A stretch of DNA of 64,000 bases. Origin: Prescottella agglutinans (lineage in GTDB: Bacteria > Actinomycetota > Actinomycetes > Mycobacteriales > Mycobacteriaceae). Of this stretch, positions 39,081 through 47,387 are shown piece after piece. Position 1 is the first letter of the stretch, and each line of letters opens with the position of its first letter. Made by a program: the position numbers and the translations under genes. The stretch covers positions 1 to 64,000 of the forward strand of contig NZ_RKLP01000009.1 of assembly GCF_004011865.1 (NCBI RefSeq). The letters run 5' to 3'. The notes under the pieces were generated by a model. That model saw only the letters and a list, made by a program, of their open reading frames with translations. It was not told where the DNA came from and did no database searches.

Positions 39081-39983
39081 CTACACGTAGAAGACGTTGA
39101 ACTCGCGACTGCCGGCGACCCGTCCCGTGAGGGCGCTCACATGCCAGAGCCATTGTCCGCGTGGCAGTCTCGTCAGCGTGGTCGGGAGCAGCGGATTGCG
39201 TATGACGATGAGGACGAGCATGAGGACGAGGTATGCAACGGGGCGCCCCGACATGCACGTCGCGCGGTGGTCCCGGTACAACTGCACCTCGCCGCGGCCG
39301 TACGCGAACGACTGACGCCAGAGCGAACGGAGGTCGTCGCGGAGCCGGTAGTCCACCACTGCGCGTGGTTCCCAGCCCAGCGAGTAGCCCCGCAACTGCA
39401 GGCGCCAACTGAACTCCATGTCCTCGAGCGCGTACACGTATGTGGTGTCCCACCCGCCGATCTCGTCGAACACCTCGCGCCAGATGCCCATGTTCCCGCC
39501 TCCGCCCCACGGGAACCGGGCATTCGCCGATTTGGGCTGGGCGGTCACGTCCGAGAGCGGGCGCCAGGCCACAGCACGCTCACTCGACAGTGGGCGGCCG
39601 TCGAGGCCGCCGGCCACCGCGTCGAATCGCATTGCGGCGGCAGCCAGGTGGCGCAGCCAGTCCGGGCGGACGCGGTCGTCGGCGTCGCAGAACGCAACGA
39701 ATTCGCCTGCGGAACGGGCGACGCCGACGTTCCGGGCGTGACTGACGCCTGGCGCGTCCGACGCATCCACGCACGACAACCGCAGCCTGTCTCGGAGCGG
39801 GTGGTGCCGCAGGAACTGCTCGAGGCCGTCGGTCGATCCGTTGTCCGCGACCACGACCTCGAAGGCGCCGTCGTAGTCCTGCTGTGCGAGCGCGGTCAAC
39901 TGGACGTCGATGATTCCCTTGACGTCGAGGGCCGCGATCACAATCGAGATCAGTGCGGGGGCCGGCCGCGTCGCATCAGACAT
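39081..39983 (-). CDS. GT2 glycosyltransferase 3
   Basis: A 300-residue GT2 enzyme with LISIVIAALD, VVVADNGSTDGL, FCDADD and the acidic motif ALEDMEFSWR. The hydrophobic segment YLVLMLVLIVIRNPLL comes before the tail, which ends EFNVFYV. Its ATG overlaps the stop of the upstream GT2 gene by 8 nt (ATGTCTGA), so translation is coupled. It differs from its neighbours in a glycine-rich segment (PWGGGGNMGIW) where the others read GCN or GSCN, perhaps reflecting another acceptor. Confidence 0.87.
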   Translation of the reverse strand: MSDATRPAPALISIVIAALDVKGIIDVQLTALAQQDYDGAFEVVVADNGSTDGLEQFLRHHPLRDRLRLSCVDASDAPGVSHARNVGVARSAGEFVAFCDADDRVRPDWLRHLAAAAMRFDAVAGGLDGRPLSSERAVAWRPLSDVTAQPKSANARFPWGGGGNMGIWREVFDEIGGWDTTYVYALEDMEFSWRLQLRGYSLGWEPRAVVDYRLRDDLRSLWRQSFAYGRGEVQLYRDHRATCMSGRPVAYLVLMLVLIVIRNPLLPTTLTRLPRGQWLWHVSALTGRVAGSREFNVFYV

Positions 39984-40857
39984 AGAAGACCCGGTGCTTC
40001 CACGCGGTGCGGAGCCTGCTGCTCAGGAATCCGGCTTCGGAGACCCACAGTCCCCGCGGGGCACGCGCGACGAACCGCGGTACGAGCGGATTGAACAGCA
40101 CCAGTCCCAACAGGGACAGTCCGAACGCGTACATCGACCGACGCGTGTGCCCGTATTCACGGAAGGCGAGATGGAGCAGAACCGAGTTTCGGCCGTAACG
40201 ATTCGACTGGTCCCAGACGCCACGGTAGGTGTCGCGGAATCTGTACGCTACCAATGCATCCGGGGTATGACCCAAGGTCAGCCCGGCAAGCTGCAGTCGC
40301 CACGATGTCGCGACGTCGTCGGCGCCTCCGGTGAAGGTCTCGTCGAATCCTCCGATCTTCTCTAGGCTCGAACGCCAGGCCCCGAAGTTGCAGCCGATCG
40401 CGTACGGCAGGAATTCGTCGGCGCCGAACCGCTCGTGTCCCTGTGGCAGGACCCGCCACGATGCGACTTCTGCGGAGTTCAGTGTCGTGGTGTCGACCGC
40501 GCCACCGACCGCGTCGTAGTCGTCCGAGGCGCGCACGAGTTCGGTTAACCAGTCGGAGTGCACGCGGTCGTCGCCGTCGCAGAAGGCGAGGAAGTCGCCC
40601 TGTGCGGCGGCGATGCCCACATTGCGCGCGTATGCCATGCCGGTGCCTCCGGCGCTGTCGACGCAGCGGAGCCCCAGCCGGTCGGTGAGGGGATGGTTGG
40701 CAAGGTGCTCGGCGAGTCCGTCGGTGGAACCGTTGTCGCTGACGATGGTTTCGAACTCGCCCGCGTAGTCCTGTGCGGCGAGAGCCTCCAACTGTCCGTC
40801 TATCAGTTCGACTGTGTTGCGTGCGGGAATGATCACCGACACGAGGCGGGCTGGCAC
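39976..40857 (-). CDS. GT2 glycosyltransferase 4
   Basis: 293 residues; first gene of the minus-strand GT2 set. Motifs are LVSVIIPARN, TIVSDNGSTDGL, FCDGDD and GGADDVATSWR. The hydrophobic stretch FGLSLLGLVLFNPLV is followed by a tail ending KHRVFYV. The start is taken as GTG 40857, where homology to the paralogues begins. The frame is open to 41007 but the extra residues are Pro/Ser-rich. TACGAT lies 6 nt upstream of the GTG, so the mRNA is probably leaderless. The palindrome GCAATCGTATTGC overlaps that -10 and may be an operator. Confidence 0.87.
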   Translation of the reverse strand: MPARLVSVIIPARNTVELIDGQLEALAAQDYAGEFETIVSDNGSTDGLAEHLANHPLTDRLGLRCVDSAGGTGMAYARNVGIAAAQGDFLAFCDGDDRVHSDWLTELVRASDDYDAVGGAVDTTTLNSAEVASWRVLPQGHERFGADEFLPYAIGCNFGAWRSSLEKIGGFDETFTGGADDVATSWRLQLAGLTLGHTPDALVAYRFRDTYRGVWDQSNRYGRNSVLLHLAFREYGHTRRSMYAFGLSLLGLVLFNPLVPRFVARAPRGLWVSEAGFLSSRLRTAWKHRVFYV

Positions 40858-40860
40858 CGC

Positions 40861-40873
40861 GCAATCGTATTGC
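40861..40873 (-). promoter_or_regulatory. Promoter and operator candidate of the GT2 set
   Basis: GCAATCGTATTGC, a 5-3-5 palindrome containing the minus-strand -10 TACGAT (40869-40864), which lies 6 nt before GTG 40857. The upstream 90 bp also contains a hairpin (TGCGACA/TGTCGCA, 40897-40934, with inner TGGAC/GTCCA) that may end the sirtuin transcript. Confidence 0.55.
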
Positions 40874-40963
40874 AAACGTGCGTGCTTCGGGCGGAATGCG
40901 ACAATGCTGGAATTGGACGGTTGTCCATGTCGCAGCGTGGTTTTGGGCGGCGGCGGTGCGTGC

Positions 40964-41728
40964 TCAGCGCCCGCCGCCGAGCGCGGCGACGAGGGCGGGC
41001 AGTCCAACGGCCGCGGTGGTGCGCCAGTAGTGATGGACCAGTGCGCTCAGGTCCGTCGCTTCCGGGTTGATCTCGACCACCGTGGCACCCGACTCGACCG
41101 CACGCAGCGGCAGCCCCGCAGCCGGATACACCACCGCGGACGTGCCGACGACCACCATCAGGTCGCAGGCGTCGACGGCGTCGGCGGCCCGCGTCCAGGC
41201 CTCCTCGGGCAGCGGCTCACCGAACCACACCGCGCCCGGACGCACGTCGCCACCGCAACTCGCACACGTCGGCGGTGTCACCGGGCCGCCGGGTTCGACG
41301 TCGAGACCGCCGTCCGACGGGTACGGCGCCGCGCAGACGCTGCAGCGTGGGGTGAAGAGGCTGCCGTGCAGGTGGGCCGCGACCTCGCTGCCGGCCCGTT
41401 CGTGCAGATCGTCGACGTTCTGGGTCACGAGCGTCAGCGGCACCTGCTGCGCCCACGTCGCCAGTGCCCGGTGGCCGGCGTTCGGTTGCACACGCCGGAC
41501 CAGCCCCGTCCGCCACTGGTACCACGCCCACACCAGGGCCCGGTTGCTCTCCCACGCCTGCGGTGTCGCGAGTTCGGCGGGGTCGTAGCGTTCCCACAGC
41601 CCGGTCTGTGCGTCTCGGAACGTCGGAACCCCGCTCTCGGCGGACATTCCGGCCCCGCTGAACACCACCACACGGCGTGCGGCGCGGGCCGCCTCGACGA
41701 GAGCCGGATCTACTGCGAACTGGTCCAT
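40964..41728 (-). CDS. cobB: NAD-dependent protein deacylase (sirtuin)
   Basis: A 254-residue sirtuin that removes acyl groups from lysine using NAD+. Motifs: GAGMSAESGVPTFR (NAD loop), TQNVDDLHERAG, catalytic His in HLHGSLF, two CxxC pairs (CSVC, CASC) for structural zinc, PGAVWFGE and GTSAVVYPA. In the acyl pocket AWYQWR has Tyr and Arg three apart, the class III (SIRT5/CobB) pattern associated with succinyl or malonyl substrates. The start ATG 41728 gives the usual family N-terminus. It is upstream of and parallel to the GT2 set but separated by 106 bp with its own promoter features. Confidence 0.9.
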   Translation of the reverse strand: MDQFAVDPALVEAARAARRVVVFSGAGMSAESGVPTFRDAQTGLWERYDPAELATPQAWESNRALVWAWYQWRTGLVRRVQPNAGHRALATWAQQVPLTLVTQNVDDLHERAGSEVAAHLHGSLFTPRCSVCAAPYPSDGGLDVEPGGPVTPPTCASCGGDVRPGAVWFGEPLPEEAWTRAADAVDACDLMVVVGTSAVVYPAAGLPLRAVESGATVVEINPEATDLSALVHHYWRTTAAVGLPALVAALGGGR

Positions 41729-41830
41729 GTCGTCGATTGTGCGCGGGGGGCTTCCGGTGGGCCGCACCCGCGTGGGCCCGGTGGCCCCGATCGGGTTGAA
41801 TTGACACATGCCAACGTGTGCGCGGATCCG

Positions 41831-42703
41831 ATGACCGGCGAACTGCTGCCGCACCCCGGCACGGGGGAGTCGTTCCCGTCCCCGGTGCCGCCGGGGACCG
41901 GGTGGCCCGGCGATCCCGCGACGGCGGAGACGCCCGTCGCGCGCTCCGCGCAGGACGTCGTCGACGGGGCAGCGGCGGCGGCGAACCTGGCCGAACTCGA
42001 CGCCCGGATCAGCGTGTGCCGTGCCTGCCCCCGGCTGGTGGACTGGCGTGAGCAGGCCGCGGACGTCAAGCGCCGCTCGTTCGCCGATCAGCCCTACTGG
42101 GGCCGGCCGCTCGTGGGATTCGGCGACATCCTGCCCAAGCTCCTGATCATGGGTCTGGCGCCGGCCGCCAACGGCGGCAACCGAACGGGCCGGATGTTCA
42201 CCGGCGATCAGGCCGGCGACTGGCTGTTCCGCTCGCTGCACCGCGCGGGCATCGCGAACAAGCCGACCGCCGAGTACGCCGGGGACGGGCAGAAACTGTT
42301 CGGCGCGCGGATGATCTCGGCGGTCCGATGTGCCCCGCCGGACAACAAGCCGAGTACCGGAGAGCGGGACTGCTGCGCGGGCTGGCTGGATGCCGAGCTC
42401 GCCGACCTGCTGCCGTGGGTGGGCGCCGTCATCGCCCTCGGGTCGTTCGGCTGGGACGCCACACTGAATGCCGTTCGCCGGCTGGGGGGCTCCGTGCCCA
42501 TGCCGAAGCCCAAGTTCGGGCACGGCGAGGTCGCCGTCCTCCACACCGCGGCGGGACGACCGATCAGCGTGATCGGCTGCTACCACCCGAGTCAGCAGAA
42601 CACATTCACCGGCAAGCTGACCGAGGAGATGCTCGACGACGTCGTCGCCCGCGGAAAGGACCTCGCCGGGCTCGGGTGGGGGTGCGGCGGCTCGGGGCGC
42701 TGA
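41831..42703 (+). CDS. Uracil-DNA glycosylase family 5 (UdgB)
   Basis: A 290-residue DNA-repair enzyme excising uracil and other deaminated bases. The Fe-S cysteines appear in CRACPRL, RCAPPDNKP and GCYHPS. The active-site motif is GLAPAANGGNRTGRMFTGDQAG, in which Ala takes the place of the catalytic Asp/Asn of other families, as in UdgB. GCYHPSQQNTFTG is the DNA-intercalating motif. The first 50 residues are Pro/Gly-rich and probably disordered. TTGACA at 41801 may be its -35. It is divergent from the sirtuin gene. Confidence 0.9.
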   Translation: MTGELLPHPGTGESFPSPVPPGTGWPGDPATAETPVARSAQDVVDGAAAAANLAELDARISVCRACPRLVDWREQAADVKRRSFADQPYWGRPLVGFGDILPKLLIMGLAPAANGGNRTGRMFTGDQAGDWLFRSLHRAGIANKPTAEYAGDGQKLFGARMISAVRCAPPDNKPSTGERDCCAGWLDAELADLLPWVGAVIALGSFGWDATLNAVRRLGGSVPMPKPKFGHGEVAVLHTAAGRPISVIGCYHPSQQNTFTGKLTEEMLDDVVARGKDLAGLGWGCGGSGR

Positions 42704-42814
42704 CCGCCGGGCACATCGACGTCCGGACCGTCTGCTGAGTGGGACGGACGCTTGAGAACCCACCACCGACCGTGCCTACCATCACACCCACGTCTACTGC
42801 CGTTGGAGGTGTGC

Positions 42815-43333
42815 ATGAGCCGCGAGGTCCCTGAACCCGCTGTCCAGATGGGCTATGTCGTGGCGGACCTCGATGCCGCCATCGACCATTGGGTGACCCG
42901 CGCCGGGGTCGGACCGTGGACCGTGTTCCGTGGTGTCACGCTGACCGGACGCTACGCGGGCGGCGACACCGTGGTGACCATGGACGTCGCGATGGGCTAC
43001 ACCGGCGAACTCCAGATCGAGCTCATGCAGATCACCTCGTCGACCCCGTCGCCGTACACGGACGCCGCCGGTGAGCCGCTCGTCGGACCCCACCACATCG
43101 CCTGGATCGCAGACGATCTCGACGAAGCCCTCGCCGCCGCACGCAGCCGGGGGCTCGAGGAACTGTTCGTCGCCGAGGGCCCCGGCACCCGGGTCGCGTA
43201 CGTGCACTCGCCCGCCCAGCCGGGTGTCGTGTTCGAGTACATCCAGAGCGCCGGCATGCGCGCGATGCTCGAGTACGGCATCGAACAGGCCCGCACCTGG
43301 GACGGATCCGATCCCGTCCGCCCGATCGCCTGA
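42815..43333 (+). CDS. VOC (glyoxalase-like) family protein
   Basis: A 172-residue protein with two beta-alpha-beta-beta-beta units of the vicinal oxygen chelate fold, most like Glyoxalase_4 / methylmalonyl-CoA epimerase relatives. The first unit begins QMGYVVADLDAAIDHWV and the second begins GPHHIAWIADDLDEAL. Candidate metal ligands are the His in DHWV, His in HHIAW and Glu in VFEYIQ. GGAGGTG lies just before ATG 42815. It is followed after 88 nt by a KstD-like dehydrogenase in the same direction, so both may act on a ring-containing substrate. The reaction is unknown. Confidence 0.83.
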   Translation: MSREVPEPAVQMGYVVADLDAAIDHWVTRAGVGPWTVFRGVTLTGRYAGGDTVVTMDVAMGYTGELQIELMQITSSTPSPYTDAAGEPLVGPHHIAWIADDLDEALAAARSRGLEELFVAEGPGTRVAYVHSPAQPGVVFEYIQSAGMRAMLEYGIEQARTWDGSDPVRPIA

Positions 43334-43421
43334 TCGCGGCGAACCCCTGAGACAACAAGTCCCACTGTCCTCCTCGACGAGGTGGAGCACCCAATCCGGC
43401 GTGGCCGGGAAAGGCTGAACG

Positions 43422-44960
43422 ATGGTCAACTGGAACGAAGAATGTGACGTATTGGTGGCCGGGTCGGGCGCCGGTGGCGTCACCGGCGCGTACACCGCGG
43501 CCCGCGAGGGCCTCGACGTGATCCTGGTGGAGGCGACGGACAAGTTCGGTGGCACCACCGCCTACTCCGGTGGCGGCGGCTTCTGGTTCCCGTGCAACCC
43601 GGTGCTGCAGCGTGCCGGCGTCGACGACACGATCGAGGACGCGCTCGAGTACTACCACGCGGTCGTCGGTGACCGGACCCCGCGCGAACTGCAGGACACC
43701 TACGTCCGCGGCGGCGGCCCGCTGATCGAGTACCTCGAGCAGGACGAGAACCTCGAGTTCGCCACCTACCCGTGGCCCGACTACTACGGCAAGGCGCCCA
43801 AGGCCCGCAACGACGGCCAGCGTCACACCATCCCCAGCCCGCTGCCGATCTCCGAGGTCGGCGACCTGCACAAGCTGGTTCGTGGCCCGCTCGACTTCGA
43901 CCGTCTCGGCGCGGAGCTTCCCGACGTGCTGATCGGTGGCCGCGCCCTGATCGGCCGCTTCCTCAAGGCGATCGGGAACTACCCCAACGCCAAGCTGAAC
44001 CTCAACACCCCGCTCGTCGAACTGGTCGTCGAGGACGGCGCCGTCGCCGGTGCGATCGTCGAGCGTGACGGCGAGCAGGTTGCGATCCGCGCCCGCAAGG
44101 GCGTCATCCTCGCGGCCGGTGGCTTCGAGGGCAACGACGAGCTGCGCCAGAAGTACGGCGTCCCGGGAGTCGCCCGCGACACGATGGGACCGTGGGGCAA
44201 CATCGGCCAGGCGCACCAGGCCGGTATCGCCGTCGGCGCCGACACCGACCTGATGGGCGAGGCCTGGTGGTCGCCCGGCCTGACGCATCCGGACGGACGC
44301 TCGGCGTTCGCGCTGTGCTTCACCGGCGGCATCTTCGTCAACAACGACGGCAAGCGCTTCGTCAACGAGTACGCGCCCTACGACCGTCTCGGCCGCGACA
44401 TCATCGCGGGCATGGAGGACGGCTCGGTCACGCTGCCGTACTGGATGATCTACGACGACCGCGCGGGCGAGCGGCCCCCGGTGGCCGCGTCGAACGTCTC
44501 GATGGTCGAGACGGAGAAGTACGTCGACGCCGGTCTGTGGCACACCGCGGACACGCTCGAGGAGCTGGCCGCGAAGATCGGTGTCCCGGCCGACAACCTG
44601 CTGGCGACCGTCGAGCGCTTCAACGCGATGGCAGCCAACGACGTCGACGAGGACTTCGGTCGCGGCGAGGAGGCGTACGACCGCGCGTTCACCGGTGGCG
44701 GCCCGGCCCTCATCCCGATCGAGCAGGGTCCGTTCCACGCCGCCGCGTTCGGTATCTCCGATCTCGGCACCAAGGGCGGCCTGCGTACCGACACCGCGGC
44801 GCGAGTGCTCGACACCTCGGGCAACCCGATCCCGGGTCTGTACGCGGCCGGCAACACGATGGCGGCTCCGAGCGGCACCACCTACCCGGGTGGCGGCAAC
44901 CCGATCGGCACCAGCATGCTGTTCAGCCACATCGCTGCGCTGAACATCGCCGGCAAGTAA
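43422..44960 (+). CDS. 3-ketosteroid delta-1-dehydrogenase-like flavoprotein
   Basis: A 512-residue FAD-dependent enzyme of the KstD / fumarate reductase fold. The FAD site is VLVAGSGAGGVTGA (about 10-23) with FGGTTAYSGGG, a second nucleotide segment is ILAAGGFEGN, and the C-terminal active-site strand is TYPGGGNPIGTSMLF. The Tyr-x-Gly-Gly-Gly of this strand corresponds to the catalytic Tyr/Gly of Rhodococcus KstD. Length matches KstD (about 510 residues). By family it would introduce a double bond next to a ring ketone. The exact substrate may be a non-steroid cyclic ketone. A strong terminator follows at 44977. Confidence 0.84.
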   Translation: MVNWNEECDVLVAGSGAGGVTGAYTAAREGLDVILVEATDKFGGTTAYSGGGGFWFPCNPVLQRAGVDDTIEDALEYYHAVVGDRTPRELQDTYVRGGGPLIEYLEQDENLEFATYPWPDYYGKAPKARNDGQRHTIPSPLPISEVGDLHKLVRGPLDFDRLGAELPDVLIGGRALIGRFLKAIGNYPNAKLNLNTPLVELVVEDGAVAGAIVERDGEQVAIRARKGVILAAGGFEGNDELRQKYGVPGVARDTMGPWGNIGQAHQAGIAVGADTDLMGEAWWSPGLTHPDGRSAFALCFTGGIFVNNDGKRFVNEYAPYDRLGRDIIAGMEDGSVTLPYWMIYDDRAGERPPVAASNVSMVETEKYVDAGLWHTADTLEELAAKIGVPADNLLATVERFNAMAANDVDEDFGRGEEAYDRAFTGGGPALIPIEQGPFHAAAFGISDLGTKGGLRTDTAARVLDTSGNPIPGLYAAGNTMAAPSGTTYPGGGNPIGTSMLFSHIAALNIAGK

Positions 44961-44976
44961 GCGGTCCCGCACTGCT

Positions 44977-45010
44977 GCGCCCCGCCGCCCGAGTCCGGGC
45001 GGCGGGGCGC
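44977..45010 (+). terminator. Intrinsic terminator
   Basis: A 15-bp perfect stem, GCGCCCCGCCGCCCG with its complement, and a 4-nt loop (AGTC), 16 nt after the KstD-like stop codon. No T tract. One of the strongest hairpins in the window. Confidence 0.85.
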
Positions 45011-45096
45011 TGTGCGTGGTCGGCCCGGTGGTGGCATGCGGGTGGGCACTGCCGACTTGCGCCCGCGTCCCGACCGCGCCTGCTAACTTGAACAAC

Positions 45097-45687
45097 ATGA
45101 TCCGAAACGTCCGGTTTGTTCCGGTGGTGCTCCTGCTCGCTGCCGCGGTCACCGCCTGCGGTTCGTCCGACGACGCCGACGCGCCCGCTCCGGACGTCAC
45201 CGCCGACGCGGTCGCGGTCGCCGACGAGGATGCGGCGAGCGCCTCCGGCGCGGAGGTGTTGGCGCGGTTCTCGAGCTGTGACGACGTCGCGCCGGCCGTC
45301 GCGCAGTACATCGCGGGACTGCAGGAGGGCGAGTCCAACGCGGTCGACGAGTACGGCGTGATCTGCAACTGGGACACCCCGGACGGCGCGACCGACCTCA
45401 GCGAGGTCCGCGGTGTCGAGGTGCTCATCGAGCCGGGAACGGGCGAGGTCCCGACGGTGCAGGACCTCGAGGCCGGAAAGCTAGTGGTCCTGCCGGACGC
45501 CGACCTCGAGCGGATCGGCGGCGTCGCCTACACGCTGCCGGTGACGACCGCGGTCGCCGGGGTGATCGTCACCAGGGTCGAGACGCCCGACGTCAGCGTG
45601 TCGATCACCGGCGGGCAGTGGGCCGACATGCCGTCGCTGGACGGGCCGGCCGCCGTGTCCGCCGCCAAGGTGTTGATCGGCGCGTAG
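45097..45687 (+). CDS. Secreted lipoprotein, DUF3558-like
   Basis: 196 residues. The signal peptide ends in the lipobox VTAC (lipidated Cys about residue 20), followed by an acidic Asp/Ala linker. The mature part, with CDDVAPAVAQYIAGL and GVICNWDTP, has paired cysteines as in actinobacterial DUF3558-type lipoproteins; that assignment is tentative. TAACTT ends 7 nt before the ATG, so the mRNA is probably leaderless. It converges on the protease gene with 2 nt between stops. Function unknown. Confidence 0.72.
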   Translation: MIRNVRFVPVVLLLAAAVTACGSSDDADAPAPDVTADAVAVADEDAASASGAEVLARFSSCDDVAPAVAQYIAGLQEGESNAVDEYGVICNWDTPDGATDLSEVRGVEVLIEPGTGEVPTVQDLEAGKLVVLPDADLERIGGVAYTLPVTTAVAGVIVTRVETPDVSVSITGGQWADMPSLDGPAAVSAAKVLIGA

Positions 45688-45689
45688 GG

Positions 45690-46385
45690 CTAGTTGTTCG
45701 TGACCGCGAAGCCCTTGCCGACCGGGTTGGGCTGCGCGTCGATGCTGTCGAGGACCGCGGCGATGTCGACGAACTCGAACGGCCCCCGGGTCATGCCCAC
45801 CAGCTGGGAACCGTTGACGAACGCCGGGCCGCCGGAGTCGCCGCCGTTGGCGGTGGCGAACGAGTTGATCCGGAGTGCGGGCTGCCCGTAGATCGGCCCG
45901 CAGGTGAGGCCCGTCCGCACCCCGGCCTTGCACAGCATGCCGTCGGGGTGGGCCGGTCCGATGCTGTCGATCCGGGCCTCCGGGCCGTTCGAGGAGAGGA
46001 CCGCGTCCGGATTCAGTTCGATCACGACGTAGTCGATGCGCGGGTCGCGGTAGGCGATGGTTCCGATCGGATCGCCGGTCCCGGACGGCCCGAAGCGGTA
46101 CACCGTCGCTCCGTCGGGGAACTCGGTCGCTCCGCCCGCGGCGGCGGACACGCAGTGTCCCGCAGAGATCGCGATCTTGTTGCCGAGTGCGTCGGTGCCG
46201 ACGGCGCCGAGGGTGCAGTACTCCTGGTTCTGCATCGGGTTCGACGGGCCGGCATCCGGCTTCGCCGTCCAGCCGATGCCGTTGGAGACCGTTCCGGTTG
46301 CCGCCGAAGCGGCCGGGGTGATCGCCAGCGCCGGCGCGAGAGCCGCGAAAGCGGCGAGGGCGGTGAGTAGAACGCGTTTCGTCAT
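45690..46385 (-). CDS. Secreted chymotrypsin-like serine protease
   Basis: A 231-residue S1-family protein. The signal peptide (MTKRVLLTALAAFAALAPALA...AASA) is followed directly by the catalytic domain, without a long pro-region. The triad is His in SAGHC, Asp in RIDYVVIEL and Ser in NGGDSGGPA. Four Cys could form two disulfides (YCTLG/GHC and LCKAG/LTCGP). ATG 46385 is chosen because AGGAAG precedes it and a signal peptide starts there; the frame is open to 46481. Likely an extracellular or envelope protease of unknown target. Confidence 0.87.
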   Translation of the reverse strand: MTKRVLLTALAAFAALAPALAITPAASAATGTVSNGIGWTAKPDAGPSNPMQNQEYCTLGAVGTDALGNKIAISAGHCVSAAAGGATEFPDGATVYRFGPSGTGDPIGTIAYRDPRIDYVVIELNPDAVLSSNGPEARIDSIGPAHPDGMLCKAGVRTGLTCGPIYGQPALRINSFATANGGDSGGPAFVNGSQLVGMTRGPFEFVDIAAVLDSIDAQPNPVGKGFAVTNN

Positions 46386-46616
46386 CGTGAACTTCCTGGC
46401 GGGTGGCGAACACCCGGGAGACGGAGCGGAGATCGGAGCGAGGTCCGACCGGTGGCCGAGTCGCCGTTTCCGGCGCGCCATAACAGAAGGGTAACGAGGA
46501 TGTCTCGATCCGTCGAGGGTTGATTCGAAGTTCGTCTCGATTGCGCATGAACCGACCAGTTCCCTTGGTCGGTAGGCGATTTCGCGGATGGAGAGGGGAG
46601 ACCGTCCGGTACCGGA
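46386..46616. other. Intergenic region between protease and ABC genes
   Basis: 231 bp upstream of the protease and downstream of the thiamine ABC operon. It contains only a weak CTCGA/TCGAG hairpin near 46505 and the short palindrome TCCGGTACCGGA near 46606-46617, overlapping the end of the ATPase gene. No gene or consensus promoter found. Confidence 0.4.
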
Positions 46617-47387
46617 TCAGCCGGCGGTCTCCTGCTCCGCCAGCGCCCGGCGGGACTCCTCGTGCAGGACCTCGATGAGTTCGCCCTCGATGGCAGCGAA
46701 CTCGGGGGACGTGACGACCGAGAGTTCCCGCGGCCGGGGCAGATCCACGACCACCTCCCGGCGCACGGTCGCGGGTCGCGCCGACAGCACGACCACGCGG
46801 TCCGACAGGAACACCGCCTCCCGGACGTCGTGCGTGATCATCAGGACCGTCCAGCGGTACTGCTGCCACACGTCCTGCAGCCAGGTCTGCATCTCGGTCC
46901 GGGTGAGCGAGTCCAGCGCACCGAACGGTTCGTCGAGCAGCAGGACGCTGCGGTCCTGGACGACGGTCCGCAGCAGGGCGGCCCGCTGGCGCATCCCGCC
47001 CGACAGTTGGTGGGGTCGGGCGTCCTCGAAGCCGGCGAGCCCGAACCTCGGGAACAACTCGGCGGCGCGTGCACGGGCCTGCGCCCGGGGCACCCGCTGG
47101 ACCTCGAGTCCGAGGGTGGTGTTGTCGAGGACCGACCGCCACGGGAAGAGCAGATCCTTCTGCGGCATGTGCGCGCAGGTCGGTGCCGAAACGCTGCCCG
47201 AGTCCGGCGCCTCGAGGCCCGCGACGATCCCGAACACGGTGCTCTTGCCGCACCCACTCGGCCCGATCACGGACACGAACTCACCCGGACGGACCGCGAG
47301 GTCGACCCCGTCGAGAACCTGCCGGGTGCCGAACGACTTGCTCACCGCCGACAGTTCGACGACGGACTCGGCGTGGTGGTCAGTCAT
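46617..47387 (-). CDS. thiZ: ABC transporter ATPase, thiamine precursor uptake
   Basis: A 256-residue ATPase of the SsuB/TauB/ThiZ group. Walker A GPSGCGKST, Q-loop MPQKDLLFPWRS, signature LSGGMRQR, Walker B LLLDEPFGALD and switch ITHDVREA are all intact. Its start overlaps the permease stop by 8 nt. The group also transports taurine and sulfonates, but the TPP riboswitch and tenA at the head of the operon identify this as an HMP-type pyrimidine importer. Confidence 0.85.
   Translation of the reverse strand: MTDHHAESVVELSAVSKSFGTRQVLDGVDLAVRPGEFVSVIGPSGCGKSTVFGIVAGLEAPDSGSVSAPTCAHMPQKDLLFPWRSVLDNTTLGLEVQRVPRAQARARAAELFPRFGLAGFEDARPHQLSGGMRQRAALLRTVVQDRSVLLLDEPFGALDSLTRTEMQTWLQDVWQQYRWTVLMITHDVREAVFLSDRVVVLSARPATVRREVVVDLPRPRELSVVTSPEFAAIEGELIEVLHEESRRALAEQETAG

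Noticed and set aside
16021-40857. Assignment of the NRPS cluster as a siderophore pathway (heterobactin, rhodochelin or mycobactin type)
   Set aside because: The EntF-like starter domain invites it, but no dihydroxybenzoate genes, ornithine hydroxylase, formyltransferase or siderophore uptake genes are present.
16021-40857. Mycobacterial-type glycopeptidolipid cluster
   Set aside because: No MbtH protein, GT1 glycosyltransferase, O-methyltransferase, acetyltransferase, MmpL or Gap-type gene is seen. The GTs here are GT2.
40858-41007. Longer start for the fourth GT2 protein
   Set aside because: The extra residues are Pro/Ser-rich without homology, and the -10 and palindrome lie inside them.
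46501-46520. Small CTCGA/TCGAG hairpin as terminator of the thiamine ABC operon
   Set aside because: Only a 5-bp stem and about 100 bp from the stop codon, too weak to call.
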